This document shows, one piece after another, positions 1-6,570 of a stretch of DNA of 9,721 bases. The number at the start of each line of letters is the position of its first letter. Positions within the stretch are counted from its first letter, which is position 1. The position numbers and the translations under genes were made by a program. The stretch comes from JBOHHR01 sp050740975 (GTDB lineage: Bacteria; Pseudomonadota; Gammaproteobacteria; JBOHHR01). Below the pieces are notes generated by a model. The model made no database searches and had not been told where the DNA came from. It saw only the letters and a program-made list of their open reading frames with translations. The DNA is taken from the NCBI GenBank assembly GCA_050740975.1, contig JBOIEE010000340.1:1-9721 (forward strand), in the 5' to 3' direction.

Positions 1-764
1 TCGGACGGAATCCCGCTCAGATCCCCAGGGGGAGAGCGCTCACCGACCAGATGCTGCCGCCCGAGGTACCTGCCGGCCTGCCTTCCGAGCTACTCCAGCG
101 CCGCCCGGACATCCTGCAAGCGGAGCAACAGCTGACCGCGGCCGCCGCCCGGATCGGGGTCGCCCAGGCCGAGCGATTTCCGAGAATAACGCTCACGGGG
201 CTCCTTGGGGTAGCGAGTCCGCAGCTTTCCGCTCTCGGGAGCGGTGCCTTCGGAAGCGCCGGCCTCGGCCTGACGGCGCCCCTCTTCAATGCCCAAGCCT
301 TGGGCTTCCAACAGGAGGCGGCTGAGGCCCAAGCCAAGCAGGCTCTGGCCCAATACCAGCAGACGATCCTGGTAGCTTTCAGGGAGGTCGAGGATGCCCT
401 GGTCGCGGTAGACACCGCCCGGGAGCAGACCGAGGCGCAAGAGAGTCAAGTCGCCTCGCTACGATCGGCCTTACACCTCGCCGAGCTTCGCTACAAGGGC
501 GGACTCTCCAACTATTTGGATGTGCTCACAGCCAAGCGGAATCTCTTTGACGCAGAGCTTGCGCTCACGGCGACTAAGCGCCTGCACTTGGTGTCCATCG
601 TCCAGCTCTACAAGGCGCTGGGCGGGGGGTGGTCGCCAAGCGACACGCTCCAAAGGATAGGAGAAGGATTGGAGCTAAAGGAGGGCCACTTTAAAGCTGT
701 CCCTGGCGAATTGGCGATTCAAGCCAGCGCCGCGTGTTCAACTAGCCGCGGGCAACAAGCTTGA
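1..764 (+). CDS. RND efflux outer-membrane lipoprotein, NodT/OprM family, C-terminal part (5' end outside window)
   Basis: The reading frame is open from base 3, so the ATG at 51 is internal and the gene begins outside the window. The product is the trimeric outer-membrane channel of a tripartite RND or ABC-type efflux pump, which lets drugs, metals or other substrates leave the periplasm. Visible family hallmarks are LPSELLQRRPDI followed by a long coiled-coil helix (AEQQLTAAAARIGVAQAERF), the ITLTG strand, the APLFNA segment, a second helical hairpin ending in FREVEDAL, and the terminal LRYKGG-SNYLDVL-A and LYKALGGGW block. These correspond to the second structural repeat of TolC-like channels. 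After GGGW the protein runs on for more than 40 residues of low-complexity sequence; many relatives stop about 10-20 residues after this motif, so the tail may be an altered end. The inner-membrane pump and adaptor genes are expected upstream. The family call is firm; the substrate cannot be told. Confidence 0.93.
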   Translation, partial: GRNPAQIPRGRALTDQMLPPEVPAGLPSELLQRRPDILQAEQQLTAAAARIGVAQAERFPRITLTGLLGVASPQLSALGSGAFGSAGLGLTAPLFNAQALGFQQEAAEAQAKQALAQYQQTILVAFREVEDALVAVDTAREQTEAQESQVASLRSALHLAELRYKGGLSNYLDVLTAKRNLFDAELALTATKRLHLVSIVQLYKALGGGWSPSDTLQRIGEGLELKEGHFKAVPGELAIQASAACSTSRGQQA

Positions 765-825
765 GCACATGTTCCCGAACCGGGTCGGCGTCCCGAAGTT
801 AGTCGCCCCGTAGTGGGCAACTCAT

Positions 826-1197
826 CTATCGTCGCAATGGACGCTTCCTGGTCGAGCTTTGCTCCGGCCCTTCGTGCCATATCTTCGGGCATAAGGTCCG
901 GCACACGCTTGGGAGGCGGTCGAAGCTTTCCCATAAGCTTCGTCCACGTAAACACCACGTCCATGCATCACCGGGCATCATCGAGCGCATCACGGGATGG
1001 TTGGTCTGGTGATAATGCTGAGTTGCATGTCGGCGTGGAGATGAATCGCAACAGCCGACGTGCCCACACATCTGGCATTCGCGCAGGCAACCCACTGGGT
1101 CCCTTCTCTCAAACAGTCCTCAGAGGCGTTTGGTCTGTTCGGCGGCGGGAACTCGGCTGCAGTCAGGTTAGGTCAGATGCTCACATGGTCTGTTCAT
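826..1197 (-). pseudogene. Zinc-finger UBP domain protein, frameshifted pseudogene
   Basis: Minus-strand frames pieced together give a ZnF-UBP domain. It opens with ATG at 1197 (MNRPCEHL), continues in a second frame (PNLTAAEFPPP, then ASEDCLREGTQWV), then a third (LRECQMCGHVGCCDSSP, RHATQHYHQTNHPVMRS, PGDAWTWC), and ends with YVDEAYG in another frame. Family hallmarks are the CxH pair, CQMC, GHVGCC, the RHATxH block, HPV-RS and W-WCYVDE. Frame changes fall near 1168-1176, 1085-1090 and 950-952, possibly also 921-935, several of them at short homopolymers. The usual CxxC before CL reads SEDC, so one zinc ligand appears lost. An AGGAG ribosome-binding site lies 9 bases before the ATG. These small bacterial proteins bind zinc; their role is poorly known. 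The 3' end is uncertain: the frame that reads KLRPPPKRVPDL stays open to 719 and would overlap the efflux gene tail-to-tail. Confidence 0.75.
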
Positions 1198-1206
1198 ACG
1201 TTTTCT

Positions 1207-1211
1207 CTCCT
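1207..1211 (-). promoter_or_regulatory. Ribosome-binding site of the UBP-domain pseudogene
   Basis: The minus strand reads AGGAG here, with nine bases before the ATG at 1197. It supports 1197 as the original start of the zinc-finger gene although the downstream frame is broken. Confidence 0.5.
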
Positions 1212-1342
1212 GGGATGCCACAAAGTCATCCCTTGCTTCGTTAAGTCCAATACCATCTTTCGACTGATTCCGAGCGGAATCGTACCAAGCCTGCCGGCAG
1301 AAACCTCGAACTTCCCTTCAATCCGTAAAACGACGCGGACGA

Positions 1343-1564
1343 CTACAACATTCCGGTTCGACGTAGATATCGCACCGGCGTGGGATCCAATCGACGCATC
1401 AGCACGACGGGCTTACCCTCTTCAGCCGTTTCCGAAAGTTGGCCATTGTGATACCACAATTGTGCCAAAGCGACACGGCGGTTGGCCGGGAGTCGACCGG
1501 CCATGTCAAGTTCACGGTCGGCGGCTGCGCACCTCGCGTCACGGTCGAGCGCGGTCGACTGCAC
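1343..1564 (-). CDS. Hypothetical ORF, 73 codons, possibly a gene fragment
   Basis: A GTG-started open frame reading VQSTALDRDARCAAADRELD then LPANRRVALAQLWYHNGQL and VVLMRRLDPTPVRYL. Its composition (amphipathic, Arg/Ala/Leu rich) is plausible for a protein, but I recognise no family, see no clear ribosome-binding site, and its N-terminal continuation appears to lie in the frame of the 38-codon ORF at 1575-1691. It may be a fragment of a broken gene or a chance ORF. Confidence 0.25.
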   Translation of the reverse strand: MQSTALDRDARCAAADRELDMAGRLPANRRVALAQLWYHNGQLSETAEEGKPVVLMRRLDPTPVRYLRRTGML

Positions 1565-1740
1565 CTTGATCGCTTTATTTCGGCCAAGACAAACTATGGC
1601 GCCGCTCGCCGTAGTAAATGCTCCTTAGCTCTCCTAAGAGTTCCCCTGACCACTGTGCGAATGCAGATGCGACCGCATCGGGAGTAATCATGACCACTTT
1701 GATCCTAACCGCGCACGCAACGGCCTTTCGATTCCGTGAA

Positions 1741-1941
1741 TTAGCGCCCTTGGTCGCCTAATCGTATCTTCAAAATGTCATAGGCATTTTTCGCGCTCCT
1801 CTGCACCTTTTTTTGTATTGAGGTGTCTGCCACCGACGCTAGCAGTGCGAGGTCATCTGCCGTATCCCCAAACGCTAGAACGCTACATGCGCTGGCCCGG
1901 ACGCCGGGCTCCTCGTGATTCAGGAGGGCCCGAGCTGGCAG
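1741..1941 (-). CDS. Last HEAT repeat and C-terminus of the fusion (fourth segment)
   Basis: Shifted by one base from the preceding segment, this frame opens after a TGA at 1942-1944 and ends with TAA at 1741. It reads LLNHEEPGVRASACSVLAFG, then DTADDLALLASVADTSIQKK and VQRSAKNAYDILKIRLG. The pattern (EPGVRASA--VLAFG, then VQRSAKNAYDILK) is a helix pair of HEAT type and gives a natural end to the solenoid. Removing one base from the GGGCCC run at 1926-1931 on the plus strand joins it smoothly to the segment before it (TASSALLNHEE). Too short to be an independent gene and without any start signal. Confidence 0.7.
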   Translation of the reverse strand: MPARALLNHEEPGVRASACSVLAFGDTADDLALLASVADTSIQKKVQRSAKNAYDILKIRLGDQGR

Positions 1942-3706
1942 TCATCTCTTCCTTAAGAGGGACGAGGTGATTATCAGTGCGAAACAAATTCATGAGTACA
2001 AGTTCCTCGAGAACCTTTAGGGCACTCGAGACCACGTGCGGGGCCGCATCGCGTGAGTGGTCGAGTGATCGCCGCGCGAACTCGGCTAGACATTCAACGT
2101 CTCGTAATCCCTCGATCGGCCGCGTGATTTTTCTTTTTCTCGTTTTTTTGTATGTCTCGCCGAGCGCATCCAGACTGCTAGCCAGGACGTCGGGATGAGC
2201 ATCATGTCGTAGTAGCCATTGCATAAGTAGCACACCGGTTTTCGTCGGAACGTCTCTCGTCGCAAGGCATGCCATTTGTCGCCGTTCGGGACGGACAATT
2301 TTCAGCAGTAGTGTCATGTCGTCGAAGATCTCGTCGGGATCAAGTTGGAGAAGACCAAGAATAGCCTGTCGCGCAATAGCCGCGTCCGGATCCCGCGCCG
2401 CCTCCAGCAATTCATTGGCGAGAGCGGCAGAGCGATAACCACGCATGAGCAGCCGAACAATCCCCGACACCGCCGGGCGGCGAATGGTTGGTAGCTGCTC
2501 TCGGTCCCTCAGCACTATCCTGAACAAGCGTTCGGCCTCATCAAGGCGCGATCGATCTAATGCGTCGGCAAGCCGATCACAGGCATAGAGTATCGACGCT
2601 TGGCGGCGTTGGGTGTCGGGGGAACGCGGCCGTGTGGACGGAACCAGTTCCATGAGTCGGTCCCAAGCAGCGGCCCATCCCATCTTCCCCAACGCCGACG
2701 CTCCGGTTCCCTGGGCGCGTAGCACGGGCTCCTCCAGCGCCCGCAAGAAAATGCCAGCCAATTCTTCGTCGGTAAGCAGCCGAGACAATGCCGGCTCTTC
2801 TTTCGACTTGACGACCCTGTCCACATGCCATTCAAGAGATCCCACGACCGCTCGGAGCAAGGCGTCACGCGCGCTGCCGACTGGAGAACGAAACAACGAG
2901 GCGGCGGCTTCGCACAGAACCGCGATTGCATCGTCTGTAGCTAACCTGCTTAGTCCGATCGCGGCTGCCGCTGCAACTGGAACGTTGTCGCCTTTCAAAG
3001 CCCCCTTCAAAAGTGTTAGGGCGTTCGGTGAACCGAGGTCGGGCAGCGCCCGTGCAGCGATTCCACGTACGTTGTCGTTGGGATCATGCGCTAGGGCTTC
3101 GGCGAGCTGCTGTTGAAAAGCATGGCGGACATCATGCGGCCTGTTGTTAAGAAGCGCGACAGCTACCCAAATCGCTGTCCAACGAACCACCGGGCACGGG
3201 CTCGTCACTCCCGCCTGGAGGGTTATATCGATCTCACACGCATCCTGCGAGTCCACAGTATGCCCGACATGCTGGCGACGGGCCTGCTCCAGCGCCGTGA
3301 CCATCCCGTCGGCGCGGCTGAGCAGGCCGTCATGAATTTCTACGGCACGAATGGCCCGAATGAGGAGGCTCCAATCCGCGGCGGCAGTCCATCGCCTGTC
3401 GTGCTTATTTCTCCGACGGTGCCTTTTGTCGAGCCCCTTGGTAATCACCGACCAGCACTGATCACGCGTCTCGACATCCAGAGTACCCTCGGGGGACTCG
3501 AAAAGACAGTCGACGATGAGTTCTGAGAGCAGGGAAACGTGAATTGCCAAGACGTTTTCAAACTGTTGCTTATCCCACTCTAAGATCGCCTTCACGAGGC
3601 GGCTGGGGTCGTTGAGCTTACCGGCCAACATCCAGAGCATTACGTGGGCTCGCGGCTCGCCGACGAGTCTCTTCAATAAGCTCATGCCCCGCAGCTGTTT
3701 CTCCCA
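1883..3706 (-). CDS. HEAT-repeat array (third segment of the fusion)
   Basis: The open frame starts further upstream (3856), but its first 50 or so residues are an out-of-frame copy of the NACHT helical arm. Meaningful sequence begins at EKQLRGMSLLKRLVGEPRAH. About 590 residues follow, almost all helical. HEAT-like units with the typical VR--A--ALG pattern are seen at PCPVVRWTAIWVAVALL, NDNVRGIAARALPDLGSPNA, VPVAAAAAIGLSRLATDDA, EPVLRAQGTGASALGKMG, DAAIARQAILGLLQLD and HPDVLASSLDALGE. HEAT arrays form curved solenoids that bind proteins or nucleic acids; at the C-terminus of a STAND protein they are expected to sense the trigger. The last 15-20 residues before the TAG at 1883 are out of frame, because the HEAT pattern continues in the next frame. 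If annotated alone this would appear as a HEAT-repeat protein of unclear start. Confidence 0.8.
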   Translation of the reverse strand, partial: WEKQLRGMSLLKRLVGEPRAHVMLWMLAGKLNDPSRLVKAILEWDKQQFENVLAIHVSLLSELIVDCLFESPEGTLDVETRDQCWSVITKGLDKRHRRRNKHDRRWTAAADWSLLIRAIRAVEIHDGLLSRADGMVTALEQARRQHVGHTVDSQDACEIDITLQAGVTSPCPVVRWTAIWVAVALLNNRPHDVRHAFQQQLAEALAHDPNDNVRGIAARALPDLGSPNALTLLKGALKGDNVPVAAAAAIGLSRLATDDAIAVLCEAAASLFRSPVGSARDALLRAVVGSLEWHVDRVVKSKEEPALSRLLTDEELAGIFLRALEEPVLRAQGTGASALGKMGWAAAWDRLMELVPSTRPRSPDTQRRQASILYACDRLADALDRSRLDEAERLFRIVLRDREQLPTIRRPAVSGIVRLLMRGYRSAALANELLEAARDPDAAIARQAILGLLQLDPDEIFDDMTLLLKIVRPERRQMACLATRDVPTKTGVLLMQWLLRHDAHPDVLASSLDALGETYKKTRKRKITRPIEGLRDVECLAEFARRSLDHSRDAAPHVVSSALKVLEELVLMNLFRTDNHLVPLKEEMTASSGPPESRGARRPGQRM

Positions 3707-4020
3707 TCCGATGCGCGAGATGGCAGGCGGCGAAGAACTCCAAGAGCGTCCGATGCATGAAGAGGTAGGGGGACTCCGAGGTCTGGGTGGCCACCTTGGT
3801 GAGAATCCCGGCCTCGCAAATATCGTCGAAGGGATCCGAATGCCTGATAAGCGCACGCCGATTGGGAATGCTGCTAATTGCCTCAGCTATCTCACTTCCT
3901 CGGAAGCTTGAGCGGCCCATGCCCTGCCGGAAGAGCTCCCACGCGACGTTTTCGACCAGCGGCAGAAATGTTTCCTGTTGGGAACGCGTGGGCGGTCGAC
4001 CCTTTTGGGGTTGTTCGCAC
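3697..4020 (-). CDS. C-terminal helical region of the NACHT module (second segment of the fusion)
   Basis: This frame continues the NACHT protein after the first frameshift. Recognisable stretches are RPPTRSQQETFLPLVENVAW, ELFRQGMGRSSF, EIAEAISSIP, a short winged-helix-like part with DDICEAGILTKV, and the hallmark YLFMHRTLLEFFAACHLA. That last motif (F-HRT--EFFAA-HLA) closes the NACHT helical arm in many bacterial NACHT and NLR-like proteins. The frame stays open on both sides (about 4133 down to 3618), but only this part is protein-like in context. It supplies about 100 residues linking the NTPase core to the HEAT array. On its own it would have no function; it shows that the upstream and downstream frames belong to one gene. 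Confidence 0.78.
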
Positions 4021-6267
4021 GATCCAACGCGCCTTGAGGTAGTCGGTGCAGTGCGTGTAAAGATCTGTGCGGTTGCGAATTCTCGGCGGCTCCTCGCCTC
4101 GCTTGATCGCTGCTTCGCAGATCCTACACGCAAGCATCAAGACCATGGGATTTGTCAATAAATCACCGAGGGGCAGACTCAAGGTGACAGCACGTATGAA
4201 TGGGACTGCGACCTCGGAGTGACCCGACATCCATTTCCGTGCAGCACTTAGGACCTGGGGTCGCTTCAACGGCAGAAGCCGCCATTCCTCGGCCAGCGAC
4301 AAAACCGAGGTTGGGTACCACACTGCGCGCGAACTGAGGATGACCGAAGAGGGTGTCGCACCCTGGGTAAGACCCAGGAGCCGCTCGAGGAGGAGCGCGC
4401 GGGGATCCCTCAGGTGGTCTTCATCTGGCGGCATCCCGACCTCATCGAGCGCGTCGACCACGATAAGGACGCGTCCTGTGTGGAGCGCATGGCGCATCCA
4501 TTCGCGCGCACAGTCGGAGACTTGACCATGCCGGATAAGCACAAGGTCGAGTACAGCTTCCAATGTTGGCTCCCCGGTACTCACCACCCGCACCGCCACC
4601 TCGCTGGCGTGGAAGTACAGCGCTGGTTGAACCATATCCAGTGGCACGCTGGGATCTTCGAGACTGCTAAGGGCCGACTCACATCGCCGCTCGACCTCCC
4701 GGAGCAGACATAGCGTCTTCCCCATTCCTGGATCTGCAATCAAAACTATGGCTGGACCGCTCTGCACCACGTCCTCCCATGAGTAACCCTTCCGGGCTTC
4801 GCCTACACCTCGCGACGCGGCCCCAGCCTGCAACGGCGTGTCGTATGCCTCCAGCGATTGCCATCGCTCGAAACTGCGGTCCACGAAAACATCCTTGATA
4901 GACTTTCCACATACGCGGCGGCACTCGTTATCAACGTATTGCTTTTCCTTCCGAAGCAAACCTGTTACCTCATCACGCGGATCCGGCGCGCCCGCGGAGA
5001 GAGCAGAGGGTTGGCGACCGAAAACCGCTTCGATGAATGTGCGCGCAGCTGCCTCCCAAGAACAGTAGCCAACTAAGGCCTCGCGCAGATATTGTCCCAA
5101 GAGGTTGCCGTGCACGGGTGTTTTCACGAATCGGGCGAGGGCCCTCACAAGCAATTCGATTGCATCATTATCTGCCGCGCGGGTATCCACGATATAGTCC
5201 GCCGTCGAAAACGGGGACACGCAATACTTCTCCAATACTTCTGCAAGACCGCCCTCGCGCGCTACGACCGCAGGAATCCCCAGGCTAATCGCCTCCAAAG
5301 GGACAAGCCCAAACCCCTCTGCGCGGGACAGCATGACTACTGCGGATGCGCGGCGGAGATCGAACTCCAGTTCCCGTTGATCCGTAGTAAAGGGTCTAGG
5401 AATGAGTGTCACGTCGCGGCCGCCAGCAGCCCGGTTATCCTGATCTTGCAGCGTCGCCATCAATCGCAGCCGATTAGCCTTATCTGCGGGCAGTCCACGA
5501 ATGATGAACTGAGGCTCGTGGGCGTCCGGCATTTGCCGCCACTCGCGATCCCACCAATTCACGAGACGCCCAGCTGCCTGTACGAATAGGTCGAGTCCTT
5601 TGACCGCAGAGTGATCGGTCCGACCAACGAAGAGGAACATGGGAATCAGCGGCGGCTCATTTCGCAGTTCCTCCAATTCCCTAATGCCGCAAAGCAGCTC
5701 CCGAACAATGGTTGATCCGCCACTTTGAGCTGTCATTGAATTCCGTATCAATCGCTCAAGCCTAGGGCCAATGGCGAAGACGATATCAGCGTTTTTCGCA
5801 ACGTCGACTTCGAGCTTAAACCGGGCTTCCCAATCAGTGTCGGGTTTCTCTTTGAGCCCTTCTGTTTCATCGACGTCCATATGATACACAGTGACGAGCT
5901 TCGCGGTAGGAAAGTGCTCCGCGCGAACCGTATGCGCCGCCAATCCTGTGAACTTTGAATGGCCGACCACGCAAGCCACGCGCGAAGCATATGCGGAGAA
6001 GGCCGAATGGAATAACCTTCGAAGAACTCTTGCTTCGCTAGCTGACACGGGTTCGGCAACCTCAGCCTCAAGGAGTATCACGTCCGACTCAGCAGCGTCT
6101 GCTCGCTCTGCAGGCGTGCAGCGTTGGGCGATGCATACGACGTCGAAAGAGGCCTTGGGAAGGCCCTTCTTGTATCGCCCGAGGGCTAGGCACAACTCGC
6201 GGTTGACAGTCTGAATGCCACCCGCCGCGCTGCTCCACTCATCGATTAAGAAGAGAATGGTCATCAT
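3892..6267 (-). CDS. GT4-family glycosyltransferase domain fused to NACHT NTPase (N-terminal segment of the fusion)
   Basis: Residues are numbered from the TTG at 6282, where the open frame begins; ATG codons at 6267 and 6264 are the more likely starts because GT4 proteins typically begin at the MTILFLIDEW strand. Residues 7-420 form a GT-B glycosyltransferase: the GGIQTVNREL glycine loop (21-30), the FVGR...VKG donor-site segment (about 218-229), and the EX7E motif in AEGFGLVPLE (E322, E330) with GIPAVVAREGG after it. A linker (about 430-510) leads to the NACHT domain: Walker A ADPGMGKT (516-523), Walker B VLIVVDALDE (605-614), a sensor-like VILSSR (647-652), and the LTNPMVLMLACRI helix (709-721). 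Family knowledge: GT4 enzymes move a sugar from a nucleotide-sugar; NACHT domains are ATP-driven oligomerisation switches. No membrane segment or signal peptide is seen, so it is probably cytosolic. True coding leaves this frame near 4010-4020; the last 36 or so residues before the stop at 3892 are read out of frame. No clear ribosome-binding site precedes either ATG. Confidence 0.85.
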   Translation of the reverse strand: MMTILFLIDEWSSAAGGIQTVNRELCLALGRYKKGLPKASFDVVCIAQRCTPAERADAAESDVILLEAEVAEPVSASEARVLRRLFHSAFSAYASRVACVVGHSKFTGLAAHTVRAEHFPTAKLVTVYHMDVDETEGLKEKPDTDWEARFKLEVDVAKNADIVFAIGPRLERLIRNSMTAQSGGSTIVRELLCGIRELEELRNEPPLIPMFLFVGRTDHSAVKGLDLFVQAAGRLVNWWDREWRQMPDAHEPQFIIRGLPADKANRLRLMATLQDQDNRAAGGRDVTLIPRPFTTDQRELEFDLRRASAVVMLSRAEGFGLVPLEAISLGIPAVVAREGGLAEVLEKYCVSPFSTADYIVDTRAADNDAIELLVRALARFVKTPVHGNLLGQYLREALVGYCSWEAAARTFIEAVFGRQPSALSAGAPDPRDEVTGLLRKEKQYVDNECRRVCGKSIKDVFVDRSFERWQSLEAYDTPLQAGAASRGVGEARKGYSWEDVVQSGPAIVLIADPGMGKTLCLLREVERRCESALSSLEDPSVPLDMVQPALYFHASEVAVRVVSTGEPTLEAVLDLVLIRHGQVSDCAREWMRHALHTGRVLIVVDALDEVGMPPDEDHLRDPRALLLERLLGLTQGATPSSVILSSRAVWYPTSVLSLAEEWRLLPLKRPQVLSAARKWMSGHSEVAVPFIRAVTLSLPLGDLLTNPMVLMLACRICEAAIKRGEEPPRIRNRTDLYTHCTDYLKARWIVRTTPKGSTAHAFPTGNISAAGRKRRVGALPAGHGPLKLPRK

Positions 6268-6570
6268 GAGGGTCTGTGCCAATCGCGACGATCTTACTCA
6301 TATCCCTATCGCTAGCGTCACATCTTAGCAGCCCGCGAGGCGGAAGCAAGAATGGTTCGCTTGCTTTGTGGACGAACGTTTTAGGCCGCTTGCCCTGCGC
6401 AGAACCTTTGGTACTTGGGGGCGACGGGGACCTCGGCTGAAGTGCCGATTGGTGGGATCTCCGGTGAAGAACTCCGCGACGCCAGGGCCAGCCTGCGCAT
6501 ATGCCTGCGCTATAGCACAGAAACAAGCCCCCGTGTACTACAGCGATGAGCAACGCCTGCAAAATGTTCA
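6268..6570. other. Gap between the pAgo gene and the glycosyltransferase-NACHT gene
   Basis: About 300 bases with no recognised gene. Minus-strand frames show some protein-like stretches (AIAQAYAQAGPGVAEFFTGD in one frame, TFVHKASEPFLLPPRGLL then MSKIVAIGTD in another). The last of these sits immediately upstream of the glycosyltransferase, one base out of frame with it. These could be remnants of an N-terminal extension or of another gene. An 8-bp direct repeat GCGCAGGC flanking ATAT on the minus strand lies near 6490-6510. No strong terminator hairpin with a T-run follows the pAgo stop. Confidence 0.3.
6322..6349 (-). promoter_or_regulatory. Weak candidate promoter for the glycosyltransferase-NACHT gene
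   Basis: On the minus strand TTGCTT (6349-6344) is followed after 16 bases by TGC-TAAGAT, an extended -10-like element (TAAGAT at 6327-6322). It lies about 55 bases before the likely ATG. The -35 match is only TTG, so this is suggestive at best. Confidence 0.2.

Larger units (their letters stand above)
1198..1740. other. Stretch without a recognisable gene; broken coding-like fragments on the minus strand
   Basis: No family is recognised here. Three minus-strand pieces look more protein-like than random sequence. They are a 38-codon ORF from ATG 1691 to stop 1575 (begins MITPDAVASAFAQW), a 73-codon ORF at 1343-1564, and an open stretch with no good start from about 1420 down to about 1194 (includes LRIEGKFEVSAGRLG and LDLTKQGMTLWHP). 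The last one ends in a TGA that overlaps the ATG of the UBP pseudogene. The pieces lie in different frames in succession, which fits a decayed gene, but this is inference. No tRNA, insertion-sequence end or convincing terminator was seen. Confidence 0.35.
1741..6267 (-). pseudogene. GT4 glycosyltransferase-NACHT-HEAT repeat fusion gene, interrupted by three frameshifts (whole locus)
   Basis: Four consecutive minus-strand frames join into one protein of about 1,507 residues. The joins are made inside conserved structures: within the helical region after the NACHT core (near 4010-4020), just after the LLEFFAACHLAHRMG helix that ends the NACHT C-terminal region (near 3697-3709), and inside the HEAT array (between 1883 and 1941). 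Each join needs one base to be skipped, and at least the first and third can be mended by removing one base from a run of three or four identical bases. The assembled order is GT-B glycosyltransferase, Walker A/Walker B NACHT NTPase, winged-helix/helical arm, HEAT repeats. This is the general plan of NLR-like STAND immune proteins: N-terminal effector, central switch, C-terminal sensor. The immune role is inferred from architecture and from the neighbouring pAgo genes. Sequence errors could also produce the frameshifts, in which case the gene is intact. Confidence 0.75.

Noticed and set aside
813..1569. Plus-strand ORFs of 143 and 169 codons
   Set aside because: They are antisense to the UBP zinc-finger pseudogene and to the fragments beside it, and show no recognisable motif.
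1790..1900. HAD-phosphatase-like motif (AFGDTADDLALLA) on the minus strand
   Set aside because: It resembles HAD motif IV, but the flanking sequence (EPGVRASA before it, VQRSAKNAYDILK after it) is HEAT-like, it continues the HEAT array one base out of frame, and no other HAD motifs are nearby.
2613..3526. Long plus-strand ORFs opposite the HEAT region
   Set aside because: They are rich in Ser/Arg/Ala with no family pattern and lie antisense to a clear HEAT-repeat frame; they are shadow ORFs typical of GC-rich DNA.
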